Shown in pieces: positions 40,953 through 51,559 of a stretch of DNA of 64,000 nucleotides (the stretch's first letter is position 1; the number at the start of each line of letters is the position of its first letter). Location of the stretch: assembly GCA_013407085.1 (NCBI GenBank), contig JACCGJ010000666.1, forward strand, positions 62,001 to 126,000, read 5' to 3'. The stretch is from Atriophallophorus winterbourni (Eukaryota; Platyhelminthes; Trematoda; Plagiorchiida; Microphallidae). A program made the position numbers and the translations under genes. The notes below the pieces were generated by a model, which searched no databases, was not told where the DNA came from, and worked only from the letters and a program-made list of their open reading frames with translations.

Positions 40953-43211
40953 TTAAAACTTTTGCGTACAACAAAAGCACCACTCATCTGTTTCAAATGG
41001 CGGGGTGATTAAACAGTAGAGATGATACCACTGGTTACAATAAGGGCATTGCCCCCACTCTATCGTTTGTCCTGCATACTCAAGTGGTTCATCTGAATCA
41101 CACTGACCACATACTTGATTGTGGCCTAAACACACATCGAGATCTACTGGATGTAGACGAGAGGTGGATGGGATTGGGTAGTAAGAAGAAGCTGTCCGTC
41201 GTCGATCGTTGATCCGGCCATCGTTACCGTCTAATATTCTGGCATCGTTTCCCTTAATACCGGCAATCGTTGCTTCTTCGTCGTAACTGGCTTTGGGAGA
41301 CGAACTCTAAAGGTTACTAGGTTCACTGTGTTCTACATTCAATATTGTTTCCAACGGTAGATTGTCGTACCGTACCGACGCCAATGACATATCGCCGATA
41401 TCACCTTTTCAAGGAAACGGAAGCAAGGGACGCAAACCGGCTGTATTCACATAGGTTTCAATACTACGAATGAAATGATTGAAGTATGTTGGCTCAAATT
41501 GGCGTTGAACCCTATCAATCAAATCGTGACCGTAAAATCTACCTGATGAAAACACTCTACTATTTTGCCTAGGAACTTCCGCAGAAGAAAAGTGCACTGG
41601 CATTGCATGATTATTACTGCGTACCCAGCGCTGGGAAATCGGGAATAAAGCTACATCAGCATTTTTGAATTTCGCAGCAGAAAGCACGTGCCTGCATGGC
41701 AACGCTTGATCTACGAAAAACGGATATGTGCATTTTCAATTTAGGCAGCACACATCCTAAGAACGCGTGTCCCTTATAATAACCATAATATCAGTGGAAC
41801 CTACTATATTAACTGTTGAAGCAGTTACGTTGGCGGCGATGAGGTCTACGGCGTATGGCATAAGAAGATCGCACAGGGAATACAATTCCGAGTGGTTGGG
41901 GACGCGAACCCGCCTAAAACTCGACAAAGCAACTTCGTGTTGGCGTTGCCAAATAAGATAAGGGGCACTGACTTGGCCTCCCAAATTGCCATCTTACCAT
42001 TAAGGTGGTACATCTTTAAACATCTGTGCATTGCCTCGACCATGTTCGTGTCCCCAATACCGTAAGTGGCTACCTTAGGACCAAGCGCATTTGCTTACTT
42101 ACGGGAGTTGCAGCAGTGTTGCCCTTTGATGAACTGGAAGCATACAGGGTCTGCACACTGCATATTGATTAAAGCATACGCGTACTCCCACAAAATTCTG
42201 GTTTTCATCGCAACGCATACCCACTTCAGCGTCTGCGTTTGATGGTTACGGCGAGTAACGTTACGGAGCATGTGCACTCGACAAAGCAGATGCGAAGCGT
42301 GTGGAAATACGTCCTCTACAGCATTCGCAATCGCAGGTGCTCCATCGCACATTATGGCTTTCACAGCATCACACCCACCCACGAATTCGACAAAGGTAAG
42401 TAGGAAGGTTCGGATATCTTCAACTGTTTCCCTCCACAAGAAGCCTATTGCTACAGGAAGAATTTTGCGGGATCCATCTACTACCATTAATTGATATAAA
42501 AAATATTTCTCGCGATTTGTACGGAATGTATCATCGATGAGAATAAAATAAAAAAACGGTTAAAAAACTAAGCATTTCTTGGGTTGTATAGATAAAATGC
42601 GTCATCTTGTTCGTCTCATCCAGAAGCACGCGTGGCTTTCCATGGACGTTGAGTTCCTCTTCCATTCGTCGAATATAAGCTGTGAAAAATTGATAATAAA
42701 TATCGTCCATATAATCAAGTTATTTTAATTGTAATGAAACAACACTTACCTGGATTGTTACAGCCAGCCAGAACTCGCCGACGCATGTTTACCACATCAC
42801 ATCCGTTAGGATTTTTCTGATATCGAGTCTTCACGTACTACTGTATGTTGAATGAGGAGTCCCCGCATTCCAGCGGCGGTCGAATGATCTCCAATTCCGA
42901 AGGCGTTAGACGTTGGTTGCGAAACAACCACGACCCAGCTTCCCCGGTTTGTAATTCATGGTTATGAACCATGTTACTTTTGGTGACGCGAAACCAGAGC
43001 CCATACGCTCCAAGTTGAAATGGACCTCGCATTGTGTTGAAATGGAATTTCTACGACGAAGGCCAAGATTTTGTTTCTGGGAGTATCCTTTTCGTTGACA
43101 TATATATTTAATAAATATCAACTCACACGATTGGTTCCTTTTCGATGTACGGATGGAATAGTGGGTACCAGAAACTCGAGCGAAATCGGTCAGCAAGTGG
43201 TTCAATTCCAA
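40953..43211 (-). pseudogene. MULE-type transposase with FAR1-like, SWIM and PHD-like motifs
   Basis: Minus strand, N- to C-terminus: a FAR1/WRKY-like zinc region (ELIFIKYICQRKG, STQCEVHFNL, MVHNHEL; 43,130-42,960); the transposase core with first catalytic Asp in LIDDTFRTN (about 42,545), VVDGSRKILPVAIGFL, AIMCDGAPAIANAVEDVFP and LCRVHMLRN (42,490-42,230); a SWIM zinc motif (CTYPFFVDQ, LPCRHVLSAAKF, 41,760-41,650); and a PHD-like finger (CGQCDSDEP, CPYCNQWYHLYC, EWCFCC) ending at 40,953. A GT-AG intron lies at 42,680-42,749. Several frameshifts and at least two stops indicate decay. Terminal inverted repeats were not found. Such proteins cut and rejoin Mutator-like DNA transposons. Confidence 0.75.
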
Positions 43212-43315
43212 GAGACATCAATCGCGCGGTTGCCAAAGGTTCCCTGAAAACCTTGAGTGATATCGTTAGAGCTCATAATTAAAAGTGACGGCGGACCTCT
43301 AGCGGAGCTCTTTAT

Positions 43316-43466
43316 TGGAGCTGAAGCAACCAATCAGAATTCAACCAATCAAAATATTCTGTAAGAAGGCTGACAGTAGTTTTGGCTGATGCAACCAATC
43401 AGAATTCAATCAAACAAAATGACCCGACGGACACAACCTGTATGAAGGCTGACAGTAGTTTTGGAG
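43316..43466. repeat. Two-copy tandem repeat of about 70-80 bp
   Basis: gcaaccaatcagaattcaa and gaaggctgacagtagttttg occur twice (first copy 43,321-43,384, second 43,386-43,464). Confidence 0.8.
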
Positions 43467-43499
43467 GTTGCAGGGATAATGTTTGGTAGAAGTTAAAAC

Positions 43500-43605
43500 C
43501 AGCATCTTTGCAGTCCTTAGGTCGCAGGTTTGAGTCCGGGTGATGAAATTAGTTTCTGTAAAAATTCGTCATCGGATTGACGACACGTTATTTCTTTCAA
43601 ATAAC
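43500..43605 (+). repeat. tRNA-like short repeat (family B), copy 2
   Basis: taggtcgcaggtttgagtcc (B-box-like, 43,527-43,537), gggtgatgaaatta, then aaattcgtcatcggattga. The upstream half is not recognisable. Faces copy 3 across about 400 bp. Confidence 0.65.
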
Positions 43606-43834
43606 GTTGTCTAACTTCTATATCCCTTATCTCAATTTCATTTTTGTCCAAAGCGACAGAAGTTCATACAAACCACTGGCTGATAATTGTTAATAAAACT
43701 CTTTTTAGTATGCCTACTAACAAACTACAAGTAATAGCAGGGGCAGTGCTCACGGAACGTTTTAGAAAGTCGTTCCAGCTCTGAGGAGCTGGATCCATTT
43801 TTCATACGTTTCCTAATGACACTCTCACTAATGA

Positions 43835-44050
43835 CTCTCCCCACAGTTCCTTTTCTCAATCTCTGCAATCCGTTTCGCTGAACCAACAGAGGCAGAACTC
43901 AACGAATTGGAAATGAAAAGAAAATCGAGGGAGCGGATAAAATGGGAGAGGGAGATTGCTTTGGAAGAAATCGAAATTAAGATAAGAGAGATAAAAGTTA
44001 GAAAATCCTATTTTGAAAAACTGATGTGTCTTCAATCCGATGACGAATAA
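43835..44050 (+). pseudogene. Short charged coiled-coil ORF fragment
   Basis: 71 open codons without an initiating Met at the left edge: AEPTEAELNELEMKRKSRER, WEREIALEEIEIKIREI then KVRKSYFEKLMCLQSDDE and TAA. Regular charge spacing suggests a coiled coil. It resembles in style the C-terminal helices of transposon accessory (Myb-like) proteins, but this is only an impression. The last codons overlap the antisense family B repeat. Confidence 0.4.
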
Positions 44051-44238
44051 TTTTCAGATAATAATTCTGCCACCGTGACTCGAACCTGTGACCTCAGGAC
44101 ACTTAGGCGAAGCACATGACCAATACACCAATAGCTCACTGACGCATTTTATAAATTGAAAGTAGTTAGATAGACTTTTTATTTCAGTGCTACACCCCTT
44201 TTCAGCCTAGCCAAAATTGGTGGTGGAGATAACGTTTA
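44005..44238 (-). repeat. tRNA-like short repeat (family B), copy 3
   Basis: Full-length counterpart of 19,943-20,165 in antisense: plus strand tccgatgacgaataattttc, tgactcgaacc (B box, 44,076-44,086), atgaccaatacaccaatagc, cagcctagccaaaattggtg, gtggagataacgtttac. Confidence 0.75.
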
Positions 44239-44450
44239 CAGTCTTCTGGCACCACACCAGCTTGGAGCAAATTAATAAACATGCGGGATAGAGGTTCAGA
44301 GAGCAGGTTTTGAGCAGTAAATTTTATTACAAAAATCTGCGATCGTAGTCTTAGTACTGATCTTTGCGTAAAGTTTTGCTTAATGTTTTCGAGTTTAGTG
44401 AGTGAAAAACAAATCAAGGAATTCATAGACACGATCAAGCAAATTGCTCG
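44239..44450 (-). pseudogene. CR1-type RT fragment
   Basis: Minus-strand frame LLSEPLSRMFINLLQAGVVP then EDCK resembles the LAEPLC.IYN.SL..G.LP.DWK block at the start of CR1 RTs. About 200 bp; both ends lost. Confidence 0.5.
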
Positions 44451-44763
44451 CGACGGTAAAAACGTGAACAGAATCGTAATACAAGTAATTTATGTATGTG
44501 GAACCTTGTACATTTCGCTCTTTATTGTTTCAATCTTGTGCATGTGCAGAATTAGCTAATTGCCTGGAATGGCATTTCAGATTTCGTTTTAAATTCTATC
44601 CAGTGACATTACTAAAGGATTCCGACATATATCAAAATATTTTCTATTTTATACTTCGTTGGACTTTGGGGGCAAAATCTCTGTGATGTGCAAGTGCAGA
44701 ATTTTTAAGGTTAGTTCCCTTTTGCTATTCTTATGCATTCTTAAAACTCTAATAGGCAGTTTA

Positions 44764-45137
44764 TGGCATTTTTCTGTAAACACGTTTGTTTGTATCAATC
44801 AATGTAAACTTTTTGAATTGTACCCGGATTTTACGAATATAAATTTTCGTCCACTCGGAGTTGCTTTTATCATCTCCTTTGATACCCGTACTGCGTGCTT
44901 GAAATTCTGACTGTGGATTGTCGAAAGATCGCTTGCCTGCTATAAAAAGACCGCTCCATATTTCAGCCGCACCTAATTCTTGGATTTACCGCGGTTGCTT
45001 CTGTGACGTTTGGACTGGAGTAGTCAATTGCCAAGCCGGGGAGAATCGCTTTCAATTCAATCGAAGAATTATTGTGAGTGGTTACCTTTTTACTTTTTAC
45101 ACACATACTGTAATTTCACGTATCCTGAACCACCACA
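44764..45137 (+). repeat. 5' LTR of the CsRn1-type element
   Basis: tggcatttttctg..ctgaaccaccaca. Includes a tataaaa box in gcctgctataaaaagacc near 44,940-44,950. Confidence 0.85.
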
Positions 45138-45140
45138 ATT

Positions 45141-45157
45141 TGGTGAGCCCGATTATT
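45141..45157 (+). promoter_or_regulatory. Primer-binding site of the CsRn1-type element
   Basis: tggtgagcccgattatt starts three bases after the 5' LTR and resembles the tRNA-Trp-type site (TGGTGACCCCG..) reported for CsRn1 elements. Confidence 0.7.
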
Positions 45158-45221
45158 TTCGTCATAGCATACTCTCCACTATTTTGATTTTGTAGCATAT
45201 TTTTACATTTTTTCATCAATA

Positions 45222-46124
45222 TGGACAGTATCCCACAGGCAGCGCCTATCCCAGCAGATATTGGTCATTTAATACTTCCTGAGTTTGGCGTAGCAAACCC
45301 TAGATTATGGTTCGCTCAAGTAGAAACCCGAAACTCGACGCATTACTAGCCAAAAAGCAATGTACTGTTACGTCATAGGAAGATTACCACACGCAGTCGC
45401 ATCCGAAGTTGCTGATATCATATACGAGAGACCTGCCAATATGATCTACTGAAATCAGCTTTGATATCGCTTATAGCAGCATCCGATGAGAAAAACTTAC
45501 GCAAATTACTCTGGAGTATCGAACTAGGTGACAATACACCGTCGCAACTCCGTCGCCGAATGATCGAGTTACAGGGTACAAAACCAGTTGGAGAACCGAT
45601 TTTAAAAGAATTGTTGTTGCAAAGACTACCCAGCGATGTTCGAAAAGCACTTTCGGCGGTCGAAGAAGATTATAAGTTAGATAAGCTTGCTGCAATCGCC
45701 GATGAGTGTATAAAAATCATAAGCCAACCATTGCAGTAGTACAATCGCCTCATAAATCAACTCCTTCAACTTTAGAATCAGAGATCTCCGAGTTGAAATA
45801 GCGACTCGACGAACTTTGCATGCACATACGTACTTCACGAAATGATGGATCTCAGTCATCACAGAGACACAGTCCGAATGGACGATATTCACGAAGTCGG
45901 AGTAAAGGGCCAGGTCTTTGCTATTACCACCGCAGATTCGGTGAACGCGCCTACAGGTGCACCAGACCCTGCAGTTTTGTTTCCAAATCTAACGAGCAGG
46001 GAAAACGATTGTGCCAGGCAGTAGGAAAGGCTGCACTACCTGGAAACAATGTTAGCCGTCTCCTCTATATCTCTGACAACACAACGAAATTGCGTTTCCT
46101 GCTAGACACCGGTGCGGAACTCGA
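45222..46124 (+). pseudogene. CsRn1-type Gag and start of protease
   Basis: MDSIPQAAPIPADIGHLILP starts at 45,222; PRLWFAQVE, DLLKSALI and RKLLWSIELGDNTPSQLRRR follow with frame changes near 45,340 and 45,440. The knuckle GLCYYHRRFGERAYRCTRPC (45,919-45,972) has the C-X3-H..C-X3-C pattern special to this lineage. The protease LLDTGAEL is at about 46,099-46,122, where a CR1 end interrupts it. Confidence 0.8.
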
Positions 46125-46325
46125 ACCTTGGACACTTATTTGCTACATAACGATTTGACGATGCCTGTGTATTGACTCAGGGTAAGTATATCAATTGACT
46201 CCAGTGACATCGTATAATTGTTTTTTATACCTTTTATTGAACGCATATTTACTATGAGATGGTAATTGTGAAGCTGTGCGTTTTGTGACCATAAATTATT
46301 GAATATTGAATATTGAATCCCACCT
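46125..46325 (+). mobile_element. CR1-type 3' end nested in protease
   Basis: ttggacacttatttgctaca, cgatttgacgatgcctgtgt.. as at 39,980-40,170, ending in ttgaatattgaatattgaat, a short repeat tail. Protease sequence resumes right after it ([17 protein letters not shown]). Confidence 0.8.
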
Positions 46326-47840
46326 AACGAAACCGAACGCGAGTGTCCGTCGGGATTGACCCTTCAGGCGGCCAACGGTACTCGGATAGCCACTAATGGT
46401 CATCGGTCCCTCGCGGTAGACCTGGGCTTACGAAGATCGTTCCACTGGATGTTCACCATTGCAGACGTGAAAACTTTGATTTTGGGTGCAGATTTTTTGT
46501 CTAATTTCAACCTCGCGGTGGACATGAGCCAACGAACGCTTATTGATAACACCACGAAGTTAAATTCAATGGGCAAATACCATTACACACCCATACAGTC
46601 TATTCGAGTTTTGACTCCAGTCGTAACCCAGCCTTGTAAGGAACTGATAGTCCAGTGTCCGAATATCTTCAAACCACAGTCATTCACAAATGTGGTAAAA
46701 CACCAGGTCGAACAACACATTGTCACACGTGGCCATCCAGTTTTTGCCAAACCACGTAGAATAGCTCCACAAAAACTAGCGATCGTCAAACAAGAGTTTG
46801 AACATATGTTGGAGCTAGGAATCATCCGCCCGTCGACCTCACCATGGGCTTCTCCACTACATATGGTTGAAAAAAGTACTGCAGATACTTGGCGCCCATG
46901 CGGAGATTATAAGGCACTTATTCGCATTAGGGTACCAGACCGTTACCCCATTCCACACATCCACGATTTTACGACGTCCCTAAATGGAAAACCCGTGTTC
47001 TCGAAGCTTGACATAGTACGCGCCTATCAGCAAATCCCCGTTGCGAAGGAAGATATTCCTAAAACGGTTGTCACGACACCATTTAACTTATATGAATTCG
47101 TACGAATGCCATTTGGTCTCGGAAATGCCGCACAAACTTTCCAGCGTTTTATGGATCAAGTATTTAAGGGATTGCCCTCCGTATGCGTTTATATTGATGA
47201 CGTACTAATTGCTAGCAACACACCGACAGAACATGTTCAGCATCTTCGAGAGGTTTTTCAGCGCCTATCTCAGTATGGTATTGTCGTGAATCCAGATAAA
47301 TGCATCTTTCATGTTAAAACACTAGACTTTCTCACCGCATCGATTCCACCGGAATTAAGCCCGTTGAACAGAAAGTCACTGCCATCCGCCATTATCCATG
47401 CTTGAGTTCAATCCGCCAGTTGCCTCGATTTTTGGGCCTAGTCAACTACTACAGACGATTCATTCCCCATTGCGCGAAGTTAGCTAAACCACTTACAGAT
47501 TTTATTCGCTGCAAAGAAAGACATTTTTCAATGAATCCACAAGCAATCGAACCTTTTGACGCGCTTAAATCCGCCCTTAAACAGGCGACAGCTCTGACTT
47601 ATATATCAGCTGCGACAGATGCTCACTTATCGCTTGTTACCGATGCATTAAACGAAGCGGTAGGCGCAGTACTCCAACAAGAGGTCGATAACACGATTAG
47701 AGCCCTAGCCTTCTTCTCACGCCGACTACAGTCAGCGCAGACACGATATAGTACCATTGGTCGCGAACTCATTGCTGTTTATTATTCCATTCGCCATTTC
47801 AGGCATTTACTCGAAGTTCGCAGTTTCACGGTTTGTTGGC
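46326..47840 (+). pseudogene. CsRn1-type protease end, RT and RNase H
   Basis: [14 protein letters not shown] closes the protease. RT has [71 protein letters not shown] and the catalytic YIDD at about 47,190. A frame change at about 47,335-47,402 loses the DFLGH.I region's continuity; then FLGLVNYYRRFIPHCAKLAK, VTDALNEAVGAVLQQ and FFSRRLQSAQTRYSTIGREL belong to RNase H. Coding ends at RSFTV, interrupted by RTE-3 just before the TDHKPL motif. Confidence 0.85.
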
Positions 47841-47909
47841 CTCCTTCGGTCGATGTCGACCATGGATGTACATCACAAACGCGTGCATGTTCAAGTTTTG
47901 CAGGTTTTT

Positions 47910-49123
47910 GAGTGACTAAACAGTCCGATTCGGGAGAAACAATCTCTCCCGCAGCGCTGGCAACGATAGTCAGAACTCGGTTGTATTGCGTCAGTTGCAC
48001 GTCGGCGGCGTGATCTGCGTTCAGCAGCCAAGAGCTGTATCTGCTCCTCCCCAGCATGCAGACAACGCTTTACACAGTGCCTCCAATGTGAGCGGTCAAG
48101 AGCAAGTTCTTCCCAACTCGACGGGTCAATACCGAAAGCTTCCATATCTCTTTTGCAAACGTCTTTGTACCGCAAGTGCGGTCTGCCCAATGGTCGACTT
48201 CCTAATTGCAACTCACCATAGAGTAGATCTTTCGGAATACGACCATTTTCCATTCTGTAGACATGACCAAGCCAGCGCAGGCGGCGCTGTCACAATAGAG
48301 TGAACATGCTCTGTAGACCCGCTTTTGAAAGCACTTCAGCATTAGTCACTCTGTCCATCCACGATAAGTTCAAGATACGTCGGATGCTTCGTAGACGGAA
48401 AGCATTCAGCTTCAGTTCGTGTCTTGCGTGGGTGGACCAGGTTTCACTGCCGTACAGTAAAGCATTTAGTAGGCACGCGCTGTACACCATCATCTTTGTA
48501 TTCACAGTCAGCTTGCGGTTACCCCAAACACGAGAGTTTAAACGGGACAGCTGCTCTGCCAATCCGCTTATCGATCTCCATGTCTAGCGAGAGGTTATCC
48601 GCAATGGTTGAACCAAGGTATGTGAACTGATGTACTGATTCAAGCTGACAGTTTCGAACAGTTATGATGGAAGGCGACACATTCCTTGGCCAAGGACTTT
48701 GGTCTTGCTCATGATGATTGTTAGACCAAAGTCTTTGCATGCCGACGAAAAACAGTCCATTAGAGACTGAAGATGCTCTTGGGAGTGAGCAATAAAGGCT
48801 GCATCGTCGGCAAACAGCAGGTCACGCATTAGCACGTTTCGTGCCTTAATTTGTGCTCTCAATGGGTTTAGGTTTAAAAGCTTACTATCACTTCGCGTGC
48901 GTAGGTAAATACCTTCTGTTCTCGTCCTGAAAGCGTGCTTCAAAAGCAGAGCAAAGAAAATACCGAACAGCCTGGGAGCAAGAACACACCCTTGTTTGAC
49001 GCCTCGGCGAATTTCAAAGGCTTCTGAGCTAAAACCGTTAAAATCGACTGAGCCCTTCATGCCTGAGTGAAACGAAATAACGAGCTTTAGCAGTCCTGGA
49101 GGGCAGCCTATCAACTCAAGCAT
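47910..49123 (-). pseudogene. RTE-3 RT palm, thumb and C-terminal zinc motif
   Basis: RRGVKQGCVLAPRLFGIFFA and LLFADDAAFIAHSQEHLQSL (catalytic FADD near 48,805) are followed by FTYLGSTIADNLSLDMEIDK, NALLYGSETW, a C-terminal RMENGRIPKDLLYGELQLG..GRPHLRYKDVCKRDM block, and CQRCGRDCFSRIGLFSHSKT with closing Cys, a C-X2-C..H-X3-C finger. Frameshifts near 48,700, 48,540 and 48,260. The finger recurs at 19,430-19,480. Confidence 0.8.
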
Positions 49124-49293
49124 TTTGAAAAGATTAACTTTCTTACCCTTGTAAATTTACCATCCTTTATTAAACGGAAAAATGTTTAAAAATTCCATTT
49201 GATAAGGTCATTTTACAACTTATTCATTTTGTAGACATTGATAACCTGATCATGTTTTGCATGCCTTGGTTTACCAAGAATATAGTATTATTA

Positions 49294-49548
49294 TTATTTA
49301 ACGGTTAATCTTTCCTTGCGGAAGCCACATTGAGATTCGGAGTAAGTTCTATCAGCTAAAACTTGCAGCCGGGTGTGCAAGACTTCAGCAATCAATTTGC
49401 CTACAACATTTAGAAGGGAGATTTCTCTGTAATTGTTGCAGTCACCTCCTTTATTCTTGAATAGCGTGATGATCTTAGTGTCTCGCATCTGTTCTGTCCA
49501 GTAGTCATTTGCAAATTCTGGATTCTCTTGAAAGTCGTATGTTTTCAT
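49294..49548 (-). pseudogene. RTE-3 RT fingers fragment
   Basis: TKIITLFKNKGGDCNNYREI, SLLNVVGKLIAEVLHTRLQ and ESQCGFRKERLT are RT opening blocks. The next expected 50 residues are replaced by unrelated sequence at about 49,140-49,300 that ends in attattattattt, probably a small plus-strand insertion or a deletion join. Confidence 0.75.
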
Positions 49549-49559
49549 CTGTTGGCATA

Positions 49560-50080
49560 CCCTTGAACCTCAAGAATGCTGACCGTTTCTCATCCGACAC
49601 ACCAGTAATCTCAGAAGCTTTTGCTTCGAACCAGTCGCTCGTCCGAGCTTTCTTCGGACCGAAAGTGGGAAGTGCGACTCGTCATATGCAGCTTTTAATC
49701 GATTCCCAGTTTTCTGAAGCCGATTCAGGTTTGGGTTGTCTTGCTGAACTCAGCTGTGAAGGCTTTTGCAAATCGCGCAGCTGGATTAGGTTCGCACATG
49801 CGGGTGACGTCAATCCTAGGCTTAGCAGACAATTTAGTGTGGTGAAATCTCGTGTCGGAAAGCTTCAGTTTTGCACAGACCAGTGAATGATCAGTGTCAC
49901 AGTCTGCGCTTTGATATGATATAGTGAGAAGTACGCTTCCTATATTAGTGCGCCTAACAAGAATAAGATCAAGCTGGTGCCAGTGCTTAGAGCGAGGATG
50001 TTTCCAAGAGACCTTATGCTGCGGCTTTGTTTAAAATAAAGTGTTACTAACACAGAGACTGAACTGTGTGCATCATTCTA
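49560..50080 (-). pseudogene. RTE-3 endonuclease-RT linker, decayed
   Basis: No continuous frame. On the minus strand short pieces fit the KWPGPFRMMHTVQSLC..., HPRSKHWHQLDLILVR (with stops) pattern of an endonuclease end (TWWHPRSKHWHQLDYI type), then a basic linker. Confidence 0.45.
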
Positions 50081-50138
50081 AATGGCCTGGTCCATTTTCA
50101 TTGGTTTTACCTACACCGAATCTCCCGAGACAGTTTTG

Positions 50139-50716
50139 CTAAGATTCGTAATTCGCACCAACTCTAGCATTGAATTCACCCAATACCACTACACAGTTTC
50201 TTTGTGGCACGTTTTTCAGGACTGTTGCGAGGTTGTAATAAAAAGCGTCTTTTTCAGCAGTCGTCCCAGAGAGCGTCGGCGCATAAACGTTTACTAACGT
50301 AATGGTACCAGTAATGCACCTCAAATTTAGAGTCCAAATCCGTTCGCCCCCGCTGCTGCTCGGTTCTGTTGCTTTAAGAAGGTCGTTTCGAACGGAAAAA
50401 CCCAACTCCATGCAGTCGAGGCTCAACAGAACCCATTCCTTTCCAAAAACGTGTAATCTCTCTCTGTTAGCTTACCAGTGTCTGGTAATCGCGTCTCTTG
50501 TGGGGCTGCCACGTCGACATTTAGTCTCTTTAACTGATTGTTAATCACAGCAGATTTTCTTACACCTCTGATATTCGAGACGTCGTCATGAAATCCAGGA
50601 AGCATGGACCGGAGGTTCCAGGTTCCCAGTTTCAGAAATGACATTTGTTTTTTTAGTAGTTGGTTTCGCTGGTGCTCAAATATCAGTCTGCTTGTCGGTT
50701 GATTCCTAATCCCCAT
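50139..50716 (-). pseudogene. RTE-3 apurinic-type endonuclease
   Basis: LKLGTWNLRSMLPGF, RKSAVINNQLKRLNVDVAAP and QETRLPDTGKLTERDYTFL form the N-terminal part (the Glu of QET is the metal ligand). After a frame change near 50,425, ITLVNVYAPTLSGTTAEKD and CVVVLGEFNARVG follow; GDFNA is usual, so Asp is replaced by Glu. Confidence 0.8.
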
Positions 50717-51029
50717 GCACCTAATGAAGATAGCAGACCGTGGCGAGACAGCACCATATTGGCTGGGGGCTGCCCAGCTTGAGGCGGGCGGTAGCCGTAC
50801 AATGAGACCTGAAAATCTCTCCCACCGTCGGAAGCAGCCCCAGGCGCTGAGGTCAACGCCAATTAAGCCATAGCTTTCAACCGGTATCTGCTGCTTCTCG
50901 TGCTATTATCTGCAGAAGCGGAATGGAGTGTCCTCTCCATTGGTGCGTCGTGATGTACGCCAGGGCAGTTTAAAGTGGAGAATAAGCTGTTGCACATGCA
51001 GCAAGTGCTCCCTCTTCAGGGCACCACCA

Positions 51030-51133
51030 GATATGATATGATATGAAAGCACAAGCCTGATCCAGGCAAAGTGCCGCACAGTCAGAGACTGCACGCGGGC
51101 TACGATTTTGTCAGGTTGCCCAGGCCTAGACAG
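51030..51133 (-). repeat. SINE-like repeat, family A, with target duplication
   Basis: Antisense, 5'-truncated. The tail on plus is atatgatatgatatg (sense catatcatatcatat). Flanked by ggcaccaccag (51,019-51,029) and ggcaccactgg (about 51,134-51,144), and the uninterrupted RTE-3 sequence at 18,938 reads ggcaccaccgg once. This copy fixes both the 3' tail and the insertion mode. Confidence 0.85.
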
Positions 51134-51559
51134 GCACCACTGGAACCAAAGGAACAGCTAGGCTGATACGTTTGGACAACGATGCCGTCGCAGAAGTTGG
51201 CAGGGCGAAGTTGTAGAGAACTTCGGACTGCCTAACGGGACTCCGGCTCCGGATTTTTCCTCTAGGTTGACTCCTGAAGCTTTTTCCATGATTGGATGTA
51301 GCCACAATGTAGTGGAGGTTTGAGATAAGGGTTTTCCTTCCCCCAGATGGACCGCCTTCATGGACTTACGAGCTTCACCTGCCCGAAGCATGCTGGTATT
51401 AAGGCGCCAGTCAGCCGCCTCCGCCCTTCCTCCTGTCAGTAGAAGCAGTTCCGCCGAGTCACACAGGACCACGCGTGCAGGCCAGGAGCTGGACTTGGTT
51501 GTCAGAGGCTATATGAGACGTGTGCCATTAGAGCATTTTTGGAATTAGGAGCTTATCCC

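Larger units (their letters stand above)
47840..51545 (-). mobile_element. RTE-3 non-LTR retrotransposon, nearly full length
   Basis: Antisense to the host gypsy. From its 5' end (51,545): a GC-richer untranslated leader, an endonuclease (50,716-50,139), RT (49,548-48,290), a C-terminal zinc motif (about 47,915) and a short 3' end near 47,840. It broke the RNase H frame; host sequence resumes as LDYISQFTSDIRYLSG at about 51,570. A family-A repeat lies in the leader at 51,030-51,133. A duplication at the ends was not identified. Confidence 0.8.
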
